A stretch of 64,000 nucleotides of DNA from JBCBKU01 sp965267475 (GCA_965267475.1 OZ254079.1:1302001-1366000), one strand, 5' to 3'. Counted from the stretch's first letter, positions 8,757 to 19,150 are shown. The notes: generated from the letters alone by a model not told the origin. Program-made: numbers and translations.

Positions 8757-9431
8757 TCATACCGTTCGCCGCCTGATACGCCAGAGAAGATAGACTGTCA
8801 TCCCCGCCCAAATCAGGGCAAGGCTGTACCAAGTGATCGCGTATTCCAGGTGATCGTTCGGGATGCCTGATATGTCTATGGGAAGGGGCGTCACCGGCGG
8901 GTCGGTTTCCGACGTGGTGGCCAGGATGACCAGCGTCGGTTCCGTGCCGAGATGGGCCGCGAGAGCATCGATATCGCGGGCAAACCAGATATTGGCGTCG
9001 AGGTCGTTGTCCGGGGTCGAAGAGGTCCGATCATCCGGCCAGTGAAGGTTGCCCGTGATGGTTGCCGGAGCCACGGGGCGCGGCGCGTCCTTGGCGTCAG
9101 AAGGCACGAACCCCCGGTCCAAAAGGATCGCGCGCCCGTCGGTCTCGAACCGGGATATGATGCGATAGGCCGGCCCGAAGCGCTTGACCGAAACCAGAAC
9201 ATGGGCCTCGGGTCCGGTGATGGTGCCCGATGCGGTGACAGGTGCGTATTTGTGGGGGCCTTCGGCAGGGGTGGCGGGCAGGGCGGCGGGCTCTGCCGCG
9301 ATGCGGGTTTCGATCTCGGCCAGGACACCTTCTTTCCAGGCGAGCCGCCGCAATTGCCAGTTCCCGAGACTGATCAGGATCACGATACCGGCAAGACCCA
9401 GGATCAGGGGCACGGTCATGCGTTTCAGCAA
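8757..9431 (-). CDS. surf1: SURF1-family cytochrome oxidase assembly protein
   Basis: The approximately 224-aa protein has an N-terminal helix followed by LGNWQLRRLAWKEGVLAEIETRI, a periplasmic domain with LLDRGFVPSDAK, and a C-terminal helix YAITWYSLALIWAGMTVYLLWRIRR. This is the two-helix SURF1 layout; SURF1 helps insert heme a into cytochrome oxidase subunit I. The frame is open from an ATG at 9485, but that start would sit across a terminator hairpin. A TTG at 9431 has AGGAG at 9440-9444 with 8-base spacing and gives MLKRMTVPLILGL, so it is preferred; an ATG at 9419 is the other option. Confidence 0.9.
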   Translation of the reverse strand: MLKRMTVPLILGLAGIVILISLGNWQLRRLAWKEGVLAEIETRIAAEPAALPATPAEGPHKYAPVTASGTITGPEAHVLVSVKRFGPAYRIISRFETDGRAILLDRGFVPSDAKDAPRPVAPATITGNLHWPDDRTSSTPDNDLDANIWFARDIDALAAHLGTEPTLVILATTSETDPPVTPLPIDISGIPNDHLEYAITWYSLALIWAGMTVYLLWRIRRRTV

Positions 9432-9451
9432 GGGGGCGTCTCCTGAATTGA

Positions 9452-9478
9452 AAAACGCGCGGGTCCCCCGCGCGTTTT
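9452..9478 (-). terminator. rho-independent terminator after ctaE
   Basis: A perfect 12-bp stem (AAAACGCGCGGG with CCCGCGCGTTTT) and a 3-base loop end in a T-run on the minus strand, 49 bases past the ctaE stop. It separates the oxidase structural genes from surf1-thrC, either fully or as partial attenuation. Confidence 0.9.
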
Positions 9479-9526
9479 GCGTCATACATTTTGTCCGGGC
9501 CTTTTCAGACCCGGACGTTTGGTGCG

Positions 9527-10339
9527 TCAGCCAGCCGGCGCGCCCCAGAGATAGACCGCGAAGAAAAGAAACAGCCAGACGACGTCAACGAAGTGCCAGT
9601 ACCAGGCTGCGGCCTCAAACCCCATGTGGTTGTCGGATGTGAAATGCCCCTTCTGAACGCGCAGGTAGCAGACGAAGAGGAAGATGGTTCCGATGATCAC
9701 ATGCATCCCGTGGAAGCCGGTGGCCATGAAGAAGGCCGAGAAGTACCAGTCGCCCCCGAAGAGCCAGTCATGGTGCAAAAGAAGCTCGCGGTATTCATAG
9801 GCCTGAAGCGCAGTGAAGAAGACGCCGAGAATGACGGCGATCAGAAGGCCGTTGGCGATATCCTTCCGCTGGCCGCCATGGACAAGCACATGGTGCGCCC
9901 AGGTCACCGCGCAGCCCGACAGAAGCAGGACCAGCGTATTGATCAGGGGCAGGTCGAAGGCGTTGACCACGTCGAAGGTGGGCGGCGAGTATTCCGACCC
10001 CGCGTATTCATTCATCGGATAGATCGTGGGCTTGAAGAAGGCCCAGAACCATGCGGCGAAGAACATGACCTCGGACATGATGAACATCAGGAAGCCATAG
10101 CGCAGCCCGAGGATCACCACCGGCGTATGGTCGCCCTGCTGGTTTTCGGCGATCGTATCGGCCCACCAGGCGAACATCGTGTAAAGGACGCCAACAAAGC
10201 CCGCCAGGAACAGGAAGGGTGTGACCCCATGCATCCAAAGCACCGCTCCGAACAGCATGAAGAAGCCCGAGACCGCGCCGATAAACGGCCAGATCGAGGG
10301 GTTCAGAATGTGGTAGTCGTGGTTTTTTGCGTGGGCCAT
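9527..10339 (-). CDS. ctaE: cytochrome c oxidase subunit III
   Basis: The 270-aa membrane protein begins MAHAKNHDYHILNPSIWPFIGAV and has seven hydrophobic helices. It carries the conserved FFMATGFHGMHVIIGT and EAAAWYWHFVDVVWLFLF segments of aa3-type oxidase subunit III. It stabilises the proton-pumping core and its uptake pathway in the inner membrane. GGAGG lies correctly before the ATG at 10339. It follows ctaG by 22 bases and is closed by a strong terminator. The catalytic subunit I gene (ctaD) is not in this window. Confidence 0.97.
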   Translation of the reverse strand: MAHAKNHDYHILNPSIWPFIGAVSGFFMLFGAVLWMHGVTPFLFLAGFVGVLYTMFAWWADTIAENQQGDHTPVVILGLRYGFLMFIMSEVMFFAAWFWAFFKPTIYPMNEYAGSEYSPPTFDVVNAFDLPLINTLVLLLSGCAVTWAHHVLVHGGQRKDIANGLLIAVILGVFFTALQAYEYRELLLHHDWLFGGDWYFSAFFMATGFHGMHVIIGTIFLFVCYLRVQKGHFTSDNHMGFEAAAWYWHFVDVVWLFLFFAVYLWGAPAG

Positions 10340-10361
10340 GGGTGACCTCCGGTAGGGCGGG

Positions 10362-10940
10362 CTAGTTGATATCGTTGGTCTCCGTCACCGGCAAGCCCGC
10401 ATAATCCTCGGGCAGGTCGGTCACGTGAAAGGTGTAGCTTAGGGTGATGTGGCTTGTCGTGTTGGCGTCGGGGTCGTCCACCAGGTCGGGGTCGACATAG
10501 AAGGTGACCGGCATCTGAACGGTCTCGCCGGGTTCAAGCACCTGCATTTCGAAACAGAAACAGGCGATTTTCGCGAAATAGGGCCCGGTCGAATAAGGTG
10601 CGACGTTGAAACTCGCGGTTCCGGCAACGGGTCGGTCGGTCGGGTTATGCGCTTCGTAGAAGGCCAGTACCGTTTCGCCGATCCGGATCTCCATTTCATG
10701 CTCGACGGGTTTGAACGTCCAGGGCATGTCCGAAGCGAGCGACGCGTCGAACTGCACCGTGATCGTCCGGTCGAGGATCGTGTCGGACCCTGCATCAGCC
10801 TGGGTCGTCGTACCGCCATAGCCGGTGACCCGGCAGAAAAGATCGTAAAGCGGAACAGCCGCCCAGGCCATCGCGGCCATGAAGGCGCCGACACCGATCA
10901 GGCGGATAAGCGTGCGCCGGTTCTGCGTCTCCGCGCTCAT
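10362..10940 (-). CDS. ctaG: cytochrome c oxidase assembly protein CtaG/Cox11
   Basis: Copper chaperone that delivers copper to the CuB site of subunit I. The 192-aa protein has one N-terminal membrane helix (about residues 12-30), PLYDLFCRVTGYGGT, and the copper-binding CFCF motif (Cys127 and Cys129), followed by the conserved MPVTFYVDPDL. The beta-rich domain faces the periplasm. The ATG at 10940 overlaps the stop of the upstream small gene by 4 bases, inside the ctaC-ctaB-ctaG-ctaE operon. Confidence 0.96.
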   Translation of the reverse strand: MSAETQNRRTLIRLIGVGAFMAAMAWAAVPLYDLFCRVTGYGGTTTQADAGSDTILDRTITVQFDASLASDMPWTFKPVEHEMEIRIGETVLAFYEAHNPTDRPVAGTASFNVAPYSTGPYFAKIACFCFEMQVLEPGETVQMPVTFYVDPDLVDDPDANTTSHITLSYTFHVTDLPEDYAGLPVTETNDIN

Positions 10941-11116
10941 TCGCTTTGCTCCGCAAGCCCGGGGCGGACAACATGGTCGAACCCTTCAATGGAAAAGCCC
11001 GAACGGACCTTGACCACCGTCAACCCGAACACGATGGCGATGAGCCCCGCCAGGACCAGCCCGACACCCATGTTGCGGGATTTGCGGCGCTCGTGCAGCT
11101 CATGCGTCACCTTCAT
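10937..11116 (-). CDS. 59-aa single-helix membrane protein of the cytochrome oxidase operon (CoxF-like)
   Basis: The 59-aa protein begins MKVTHELHERRKSRNMGVG and has one transmembrane helix (about residues 17-35, GVGLVLAGLIAIVFGLTVV). It overlaps ctaB by 4 bases and ctaG by 4 bases (ATGA both times), which strongly supports translation. Small genes at this place in Paracoccus/Rhodobacter oxidase operons are annotated as CoxF or assembly-related; the role is not established. The name rests on size, position and topology rather than on a recognised catalytic motif. Confidence 0.8.
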   Translation of the reverse strand: MKVTHELHERRKSRNMGVGLVLAGLIAIVFGLTVVKVRSGFSIEGFDHVVRPGLAEQSE

Positions 11117-12042
11117 CCGATCACCCCCAGGGCGCGCAGTGCGGCATCGACCAGAAGCGCGCCGAAATGCAGGAACAAATAGTACAGCGAAAGCTTGAAA
11201 ACCGCCTTCTCCACGGCATGGCCATCCGCCTCGGACGCGGCATCGTCCCGCTTCCAGATGCGCCAGGCCCCAATCAGGAAACGCGCGTTTAGAACCAGCG
11301 CGGCCAGGATCGTGGCGGGCCCTCCGACCGACGACAGCGCAAGCCAGGCCGAGACCGGGATCAGAAGCACCGTATAGGCCAGGATGTGGCGGCGTGTCGT
11401 GTCCCGGCCATGGGTCACCGTCAACATTGGCACATCCGCATCGGCATAATCCGACTTGGTAAACAGCGCGAGCGCCCAGAAATGCGGCGGTGTCCAGGCA
11501 AAGATCAAGGCGAACATCAGGATGGGCTCGATCGAGAGCGATCCGGTCGCGGCCAGCCAGCCGATCACCGGAGGGAACGCCCCCGCGGCCCCGCCGATCA
11601 CGATGTTCTGGGGTGTCCACCGCTTCAGCCACATCGTGTAGATGACCGCATAGAAGAAGATCGTGAAGGCCAAAAGCGCTGCCGCCGCCAGATTTGTCGC
11701 CAGACCCAGCAGGACAATCGCAAATCCCGAAAGCGCAAGGCCAAGACCCAGCGCCTCGCCCGCCTCAACCCGGCCCGAGGGGACAGGGCGCTTGGCCGTG
11801 CGACGCATCTTGGCGTCGATATCGGCATCCCACCACATGTTCAGCGCCCCTGACGCGCCGGCACCAACGGCAATGAACAGGATCGCCACGAACGCGATAA
11901 CCGGATGCACCGCGCCCGGGGCCGCCACAAGACCCACAAAGGCTGTGAAGACCACCAGCGACATCACACGCGGCTTCAGAAGCGCGAAGTAATCGCCGAA
12001 CTGGGCTTCACCCTCTTGGGATATGATGTCGGCATGCGCCAT
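11113..12042 (-). CDS. ctaB: protoheme IX farnesyltransferase (heme O synthase)
   Basis: Transfers farnesyl to heme b to make heme O, the precursor of heme a for the aa3 oxidase. The 309-aa inner-membrane protein is of the UbiA superfamily, with about nine helices. The prenyl-diphosphate binding motif NMWWDADIDAKMRRTAKRP begins near residue 68. YTMWLKRWTPQNIVIGG and WTPPHFWALA are typical of CtaB/CyoE. It lies 11 bases after ctaC and overlaps the small CoxF-like gene. Confidence 0.97.
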   Translation of the reverse strand: MAHADIISQEGEAQFGDYFALLKPRVMSLVVFTAFVGLVAAPGAVHPVIAFVAILFIAVGAGASGALNMWWDADIDAKMRRTAKRPVPSGRVEAGEALGLGLALSGFAIVLLGLATNLAAAALLAFTIFFYAVIYTMWLKRWTPQNIVIGGAAGAFPPVIGWLAATGSLSIEPILMFALIFAWTPPHFWALALFTKSDYADADVPMLTVTHGRDTTRRHILAYTVLLIPVSAWLALSSVGGPATILAALVLNARFLIGAWRIWKRDDAASEADGHAVEKAVFKLSLYYLFLHFGALLVDAALRALGVIG

Positions 12043-12053
12043 GCGGCGATCCG

Positions 12054-12914
12054 TCAGTCAGCCGAAGCGACACGAATGTCGTCAAGCGGGCGCGGGGTGC
12101 CTGCGTATTCGGCGATCGCGCCATCCAGCCAGGCTTCGTATTCTTCCGGCGTCACAGCTTTGACGGTAATCGGCATATAGGCGTGGTCCTTACCGCAAAG
12201 CTCGGAACACTGCCCGAAATAGACGCCTTCCATTCCTGGATCGACCTCGAACCACAGTTCGGCCAATCGTCCGGGCACGGCATCTTGTTTCACGCCGAAG
12301 GACGGGATCGTCCAGGCATGGATAACGTCTGCGCCGGTGACCTGCATGACGACGGTCTTGCCCGTTGGGATCACAACGGCCGTGTCGGTCGCGAGCAGGA
12401 ATTCATCGTCATTGTACCCGAACTCGGCCAACCGCTCGCGCTCAAGCATGAAACTGTCGAAGTTGAAGTCGTGCCCCACATATTCGTAGTTCCAGTACCA
12501 CTGAAGCCCGGTGACCTTGATTGTCACGTCGCCTTCCGGAATCCGCTGCTGCTTGAACAGGACCGGAAGCGAGAACGCCCCGATGAACACCAGAATGATG
12601 ATCGGAACGACCGTCCACGTCACCTCGATCGGGGTGTTATGCGTGAACTTGGCGGCATTCGGGTTCGACCGGCTGTTATAGCGGACGATCACAATCAGAA
12701 GCAGCGCCAAAACGAACAGCGAGATGATCGTGATGATCCACAAAAGCAAGGTGTCCAGCGACTGGATATCGCGGGCCAACTCGGTCGCGGCGGGCTGAAA
12801 CCCTGTTTCCCGGTCCACCGGTTTCCCGATCGCCTCAAGGGCGTCCTGAGCATATGCGGCCGGTGCCGCAAGAAGGGCGGTCAGGCCCAGAAGAAGTGGC
12901 TTCGCAATGCGCAT
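12054..12914 (-). CDS. ctaC: cytochrome c oxidase subunit II
   Basis: The 286-aa protein has a Sec signal peptide (to about residue 22, AYAQ), two membrane helices (about 53-77 and 99-120), and a periplasmic cupredoxin domain. The binuclear CuA ligands are all visible: His199, Cys236, Glu238, Cys240, His244 and Met247. It accepts electrons from cytochrome c. WYWNYEY is the aromatic electron-entry patch. It is the first gene of the operon; a 14-bp palindrome lies 25 bases upstream of its start. Confidence 0.97.
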   Translation of the reverse strand: MRIAKPLLLGLTALLAAPAAYAQDALEAIGKPVDRETGFQPAATELARDIQSLDTLLLWIITIISLFVLALLLIVIVRYNSRSNPNAAKFTHNTPIEVTWTVVPIIILVFIGAFSLPVLFKQQRIPEGDVTIKVTGLQWYWNYEYVGHDFNFDSFMLERERLAEFGYNDDEFLLATDTAVVIPTGKTVVMQVTGADVIHAWTIPSFGVKQDAVPGRLAELWFEVDPGMEGVYFGQCSELCGKDHAYMPITVKAVTPEEYEAWLDGAIAEYAGTPRPLDDIRVASAD

Positions 12915-12938
12915 GCGTGCTCCCCTAGAAATATCTCG

Positions 12939-12952
12939 ACCAAGCGCTTGGT
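12939..12952. promoter_or_regulatory. 14-bp palindrome in the ctaC upstream region
   Basis: ACCAAGCGCTTGGT is a perfect palindrome 25 bases before the ctaC start codon, in the 175-base divergent region shared with tldD. Its form suits a TetR- or LacI-type operator; no regulator gene lies next to it, so the binding protein is unknown. Confidence 0.4.
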
Positions 12953-13089
12953 AGTCCGGGTCTGGCCGGTTTGGTCATGGCCCGTTGTTTCCGGCGCAGT
13001 TGAAATCATATTAGTCCTAAGTCAACAAGCCTAACTTGTACTTACAACGCGTCAATTTCGCATATGACGCACCGTCGAACGGAGAAGCT

Positions 13090-14514
<1,425 letters not shown>

Positions 14515-14625
14515 CCGCGGCAATTCCGCACATCCCCAGAATTAGCGAAGATAGGGGCGGGGAGGTTTTTACCTACGGTTAACCGACTCAATTCATACCC
14601 ATTCCTGCAAGCAGATGGAGCCAGG

Positions 14626-15771
14626 ATGGCTGCGGAGTTCACTCCCCTTCCCACCCCCCTCACCCCACCCCTCACTGAGGAAGATAAGCTGTCCTGGCTT
14701 CGTCTCTTGCGGTCCAGGCGCGTGGGGATCGCGACCTTCTTCCGACTGATTTCCGAACATGGGTCCGCACGGGCGGGGCTTGAGGCATTGCCCGAGATCG
14801 CCAAGTCTGCGGGCGTCGAGAACTATCGCGCGTGCAGCCGCGAACTGGCTGAGAAGGAAATGGCCGCAGCCCGGGCGGCAGGGGCCGAGTTTGTGGCCAT
14901 GGGCCTTGACGCCTATCCGGATGCTTTGATGGACATTCCCGAAGCGCCGCCGTTTTTCTGGGCCATCGGTGACCTGACCCTTCTGGAACGCCCGAAGCTC
15001 GCTATGGTCGGGGCCCGGAACGCGTCGAGCCTTGGGACGCGCATGGCGCGCCGTCTGGCCAGCGAGCTTGGTCAATCGGGCGAAGTCATCGTCTCGGGAC
15101 TTGCCCGGGGGATCGACACGGCGTCGCATGTGGCCAGTCTTGAAACGGGTACGATTGCCGTGATGGCGGGCGGCGTGGATGTGGTCTATCCTTCCGAAAA
15201 TGCGGTTCTTGCGCAGGAAGTCGGCGAAACCGGCCTGATCCTGAGCGAGGCGCCCATGCATCTGCACCCCCAGGCGCGGCATTTCCCACGCCGGAACCGG
15301 CTGATCTCAGGCCTTTCGCGCGCGGTTGTCGTGGTCGAGGCGGCGGCCAAATCCGGAAGCCTAATCACCGCGCAGACCGCGCTGGACCAGGGTCGCGATG
15401 TCTTGGCGGTCCCTGGGCATCCGTTCGACGCGCGGGCCTCGGGGTGCAACATGCTGATCCGCGACGGCGCGACGCTGGTGCGCGGCGCCGATGACGTGCG
15501 CGAGGCCTTGGCGACGGTCCAAACCCGGCAATCCAAACCTGCGCATCCCGACGATCTTCCGCAATCGAAACCCCCTGCCGCTGCGCGACCGAAAAACACA
15601 GACAAGCTTCACCGCGCGATTCTGGACCGCCTTGGCCCAAGCCCTGTGGCCGAAGACCAACTGATCCGCGATCTGGCCATGCCGGCGGGAAAAGTCGCGC
15701 CTGAATTGGTCACGCTTGAACTTGACGGCAAGATCCTGCGACAGGCCGGCGGGCTGATTGCCCGCACCTGA
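14626..15771 (+). CDS. dprA: DNA processing protein DprA
   Basis: Loads RecA on incoming single-stranded DNA during natural transformation; the gene is also kept in non-competent bacteria. The 381-aa protein has an N-terminal SAM-like region, a Rossmann-like DprA domain with GARNASSLGTRMARRLA, SGLARGIDTASH and GGVDVVYPSEN, and RNRLISGLSRAVVVVEAAAKSGSLITA. A C-terminal winged-helix (DprA_WH) at about 325-381 ends in LELDGKILRQAGGLIAR. GGAGCCAGG precedes the ATG. The gene lies upstream of topA, a common alphaproteobacterial pairing. Confidence 0.96.
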   Translation: MAAEFTPLPTPLTPPLTEEDKLSWLRLLRSRRVGIATFFRLISEHGSARAGLEALPEIAKSAGVENYRACSRELAEKEMAAARAAGAEFVAMGLDAYPDALMDIPEAPPFFWAIGDLTLLERPKLAMVGARNASSLGTRMARRLASELGQSGEVIVSGLARGIDTASHVASLETGTIAVMAGGVDVVYPSENAVLAQEVGETGLILSEAPMHLHPQARHFPRRNRLISGLSRAVVVVEAAAKSGSLITAQTALDQGRDVLAVPGHPFDARASGCNMLIRDGATLVRGADDVREALATVQTRQSKPAHPDDLPQSKPPAAARPKNTDKLHRAILDRLGPSPVAEDQLIRDLAMPAGKVAPELVTLELDGKILRQAGGLIART

Positions 15772-15910
15772 AATCCCATGCCCGGATCCGGTGCAGAATG
15801 TTGGAAAAGGGGCAGAAAATCGCAGGGCCGTTCGGTGAACCGTTGACAAAGCGGAAGCCGCCCCCACATTTTGCGCCGCCAGAGGCCAAGCAGTTTTTCA
15901 AGGAAAATAA

Positions 15911-18427
15911 ATGCCCGTTGTCGTTGTCGAGTCGCCCGCAAAGGCCAAGACCATCAACAAATACCTAGGCTCAGATTACACCGTTTTGGCCTCATACGGC
16001 CATGTCCGCGACCTGCCGCCCAAGGATGGATCGGTCGATCCTGAAAACGGGTTCGACATGAAATGGGAAGTCGCGAGCGATTCCAAAAAACACGTCAAAG
16101 CCATCGCCGACGCGCTTAAGGACGATAACGCTCTGATCCTCGCAACCGACCCTGACCGGGAAGGCGAAGCGATCAGCTGGCACTTGCAAGAAGCGCTGAC
16201 CAAGCGGAAGTCGATCAAGAAGGATACGCCCGTCAGCCGGGTGGTCTTCAATGCGATCACCAAGACTGCGGTTGAAGACGGCATGGCCAATCCGCGCGAC
16301 GTGGATATGGAACTTGTCGAAGCCTATCTGGCCCGCAGGGCGCTGGACTATCTGGTCGGATTCAACCTGTCCCCGGTGCTTTGGCGTAAGCTGCCCGGTG
16401 CGAAATCGGCCGGCCGCGTGCAGTCGGTCTGCCTGCGCCTGATCGTCGAGCGCGAGATGGAGATCGAGGCGTTCCGCGCCCGCGAATACTGGTCGGTCAA
16501 AGCGATGCTGCAAACGCCGCGCGGCCAGACCTATGAGGCGCGGTTGACCGTCTTGGGCGGTGAAAAGCTCGACCGCTACGATATTGAGAACGAAACAGCG
16601 GCGGAATTGGCGGTGAAGGCCATCGAAAGCCGCGACCTGACGGTCAAATCGGTCGAGGCAAAGCCGCAGAACCGCAACCCGTCCGCGCCGTTTATGACCT
16701 CGACCCTTCAGCAGGAAGCCAGCCGCAAGTTCGGGTTTGGCGCGCGCCAGACCATGTCGCTGGCCCAGCGTCTCTATGAGGCCGGATACATTACATATAT
16801 GCGGACCGACGGGATCGATATGGCGCCCGAGGCCGTGACGGCGGCCCGAGACGCGATCCAGGACCGCTATGGCAAGGATTTCCTGCCGGACAGCCCGCGC
16901 ATTTATAAGAACAAGGCAAAGAATGCGCAGGAAGCCCACGAATGTATCCGCCCCACGGAAATGGCGCGCGATGCCGAAAGCCTGAAACTGTCCGAACCGG
17001 ATCAGCGCAAGCTCTATGATCTGATTTGGAAGCGGACGCTGGCCAGCCAAATGGCCGCCGCCCGGATGGAGCGCACCACCGTCGATGTGGGCAGCGCCGA
17101 TGGCCAGGTCGTTCTGCGCGCCACGGGCCAGGTGGTTTTGTTCGACGGTTTCATGCGCGTCTATGAAGAAGGCCGCGACGATCAGGTCATCGACGACGAT
17201 GACAAGCGCCTGCCGCAGATCGCTGAGGGCGAGGCGGCCGAAAAATCCTCGGTCACGCCCGAGCAGCATTTCACGCAGCCGCCACCGCGATACACCGAGG
17301 CGACGCTGGTCAAACGCATGGAAGAGCTTGGGATCGGACGCCCGTCGACCTATGCCTCGATCGTCACGACAATCCAGGACCGCGAATATGTCCGGAAGGA
17401 CAAGAGCCGCCTGATCCCCGAGGATAAAGGGCGGCTCGTGACGGCCTTCCTGATGAATTACTTCCGGAAATATGTTGGGTACGAGTTCACCGCGAACCTG
17501 GAAGAGGAACTGGACGATATCACCGCCGGATCGCGGGAATGGCAGGACGTGCTTGCACGCTTCTGGCAGGATTTCGCGGCCGCGGTTGCTGAAACGTCCG
17601 AGCTTCGCATCACCGATGTTCTGGAGAAGATCAACGAAGTTCTGGAACCGCACCTTTTCCCGCCCAATGCCGAAGGCACAGATCCCCGGCTTTGCCCGAA
17701 TTGCGGGGCAGGGCGCCTGTCGATGCGGACGGCGCGCTCGGGCGGGGCATTCATCGGCTGTTCGAACTATCCTGAATGCCGCTATACGCGGCCCTTCGGC
17801 CCACCGGGCATGGAAGAAGCCGGTGGGATTGGCCCCGACGGCAAGCTTCTGGGCGAAGATGCCGGTGATCAGATCAAGATCCTGAAAGGGCGCTTCGGGC
17901 CCTATGTCCAACGGGGCGAGCCCACGGAAGACCAACCCAAGCCGCCTCGCGCCAGCATACCCAAAGGGTGGGCGCCCGAGGATCTGACCTTTGAACAGGC
18001 ACTGCAACTGCTCAGCCTGCCGCGCGAAATTGGGCCCCATCCCGAAGATGGCGAGTTGGTCGAAGCCGGGATCGGGCGCTACGGTCCATATGTCAAACAT
18101 GGCCGGATCTACGCCAACCTGCCCGAGGTCGATGACGTCTTCACCATCGGCATGAACCGCGCAGTCGAAGAGATTGCCAAGAAGGCCGCCAAGCGGGGCG
18201 GGGGGCGGGCGGCAGCCAAGCCCCTGAAAGAGCTGGGCGAACATCCCGAAAGCGGCGGTCCGGTGAACGTAATGGACGGCAAATACGGGCCTTACGTCAA
18301 ATGGGAAAAGGTGAACGCGACCCTGCCGAAGGACGTGGAGCCGACGACCGTGACCATGGATATGGCCGTGGCCCTGATCGCGGAAAAGGCCGCCAAGAAG
18401 GGCTCGCGGCGCAAGAAGGCCAGTTGA
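15911..18427 (+). CDS. topA: DNA topoisomerase I
   Basis: Type IA topoisomerase that relaxes negative supercoils. The 838-aa protein starts MPVVVVESPAKAKTI, with a TOPRIM domain and metal-binding ATDPDREGEAISWHL (about residues 75-89). The catalytic tyrosine is Tyr296 in YITYMRTDG. One four-cysteine zinc ribbon follows near 595-625 (CPNCG...CSNYPEC). After it come topoisomerase C-terminal repeats (FGPYVQRG, YGPYVKHG, YGPYVKWE) and a Lys/Arg tail. AGGA precedes the ATG at 15911. Downstream lies double-hairpin repeat copy B. Confidence 0.98.
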   Translation: MPVVVVESPAKAKTINKYLGSDYTVLASYGHVRDLPPKDGSVDPENGFDMKWEVASDSKKHVKAIADALKDDNALILATDPDREGEAISWHLQEALTKRKSIKKDTPVSRVVFNAITKTAVEDGMANPRDVDMELVEAYLARRALDYLVGFNLSPVLWRKLPGAKSAGRVQSVCLRLIVEREMEIEAFRAREYWSVKAMLQTPRGQTYEARLTVLGGEKLDRYDIENETAAELAVKAIESRDLTVKSVEAKPQNRNPSAPFMTSTLQQEASRKFGFGARQTMSLAQRLYEAGYITYMRTDGIDMAPEAVTAARDAIQDRYGKDFLPDSPRIYKNKAKNAQEAHECIRPTEMARDAESLKLSEPDQRKLYDLIWKRTLASQMAAARMERTTVDVGSADGQVVLRATGQVVLFDGFMRVYEEGRDDQVIDDDDKRLPQIAEGEAAEKSSVTPEQHFTQPPPRYTEATLVKRMEELGIGRPSTYASIVTTIQDREYVRKDKSRLIPEDKGRLVTAFLMNYFRKYVGYEFTANLEEELDDITAGSREWQDVLARFWQDFAAAVAETSELRITDVLEKINEVLEPHLFPPNAEGTDPRLCPNCGAGRLSMRTARSGGAFIGCSNYPECRYTRPFGPPGMEEAGGIGPDGKLLGEDAGDQIKILKGRFGPYVQRGEPTEDQPKPPRASIPKGWAPEDLTFEQALQLLSLPREIGPHPEDGELVEAGIGRYGPYVKHGRIYANLPEVDDVFTIGMNRAVEEIAKKAAKRGGGRAAAKPLKELGEHPESGGPVNVMDGKYGPYVKWEKVNATLPKDVEPTTVTMDMAVALIAEKAAKKGSRRKKAS

Positions 18428-18453
18428 TCCCAGACGGCCATTACATCGGGGAA

Positions 18454-18502
18454 GGCGATTTTCGACACGAAAATCGTTACGGAAAATGAATTCATTTTCC
18501 GG
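18454..18502 (-). repeat. double-hairpin repeat, copy B
   Basis: Reverse-strand copy of the 49-base element at 3129-3177, identical except for a compensated pair in hairpin 2 (arms CGATTTTCG and CGAAAATCG around TGT). It lies between the convergent genes topA and tetR, 26 bases past the topA stop and 17 bases past the tetR stop. Confidence 0.9.
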
Positions 18503-18519
18503 CTGCGCCCCGTGATGGC

Positions 18520-19101
18520 CTAGCCGTCGGATATCACCCGCATCAACCGACTAAGGGCGGCGATATAGGTGTCGGGATCAGCCCCATCCGCCACGGCCAT
18601 CGCCGCGCGGTCGAAAGCCGAAGACAGGACAGTGGCGAGCGCGCCAATTTCCGCGTCGTCCACCAAGGGAAGCGCAGTGGACAGCCCCGTCACCAGAGTT
18701 GCCCGCCCCGCCCCCGCGTCAATGTCGTCGACTTCCGCTGGGCCCAGCACGGCAATCGCATCGACCAGAAGCAACCGAACACGTCCAGGAACTGACATCG
18801 CCGCGAAATAGGCGCGCGTCCCGGCCTCAAGCGCGTCCGATGCGGCACCCGCTTTCGCGGCAGCGTCGATATCCTTGGCAACGGCTTCGGCTTCAACCCG
18901 CACAACCGCCCGGAACAGGTCGGTCTTGTCGGCGAAATGGTGGTACAGCGCTCCGCGCGTGACCTCGGCCGCTTTGACGATTTCCGGTGTGCCCGTATCC
19001 GCGAACCCCTTCTCGGCAAAGATCTTTCGGGCGGTCGCAATCAACCTTGCCCGCATTTCTTCCGTGCGCACGGCGTTTGGGCGCCGATTTTTCCCTTGCA
19101 T
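18520..19101 (-). CDS. TetR-family transcriptional regulator
   Basis: The approximately 193-aa repressor has an N-terminal helix-turn-helix (RARLIATARKIFAEKGFADTGTPEIVKAAEVTRGALYHHFADKTDL in two stretches, about residues 15-62) and a variable ligand-binding C-terminal domain. The start is ambiguous: ATG at 19101 (MQGKNRR) lies just after the first palindrome and would be nearly leaderless; GTG at 19131 would place the operators inside the coding region. The former is preferred. It probably represses itself and the divergent VOC gene through the two operators at 19103-19150. Confidence 0.9.
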   Translation of the reverse strand: MQGKNRRPNAVRTEEMRARLIATARKIFAEKGFADTGTPEIVKAAEVTRGALYHHFADKTDLFRAVVRVEAEAVAKDIDAAAKAGAASDALEAGTRAYFAAMSVPGRVRLLLVDAIAVLGPAEVDDIDAGAGRATLVTGLSTALPLVDDAEIGALATVLSSAFDRAAMAVADGADPDTYIAALSRLMRVISDG

Positions 19102-19102
19102 G

Positions 19103-19117
19103 CATACAGCCTGTATG
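19103..19117. promoter_or_regulatory. putative TetR operator 1
   Basis: CATACAG-C-CTGTATG is a perfect 7-bp inverted repeat with a 1-base centre, lying directly upstream of the preferred tetR start codon. Confidence 0.75.
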
Positions 19118-19129
19118 TTTATTGATTCC

Positions 19130-19150
19130 ACATACAGACAGAGTGTATGT
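19130..19150. promoter_or_regulatory. putative TetR operator 2
   Basis: ACATACA and TGTATGT arms flank a 7-base centre containing ACAGA. The centre is 30 bp from that of operator 1, and the outer CATACA/TGTATG bases match those of operator 1. It lies 21 bases before the VOC gene start, where binding would block its promoter. Confidence 0.7.

Noticed and set aside
15992..18244. A 750-codon open frame antisense to topA
   Set aside because: It mirrors the codon structure of topA, which has complete motifs; the antisense product shows no recognisable domain.
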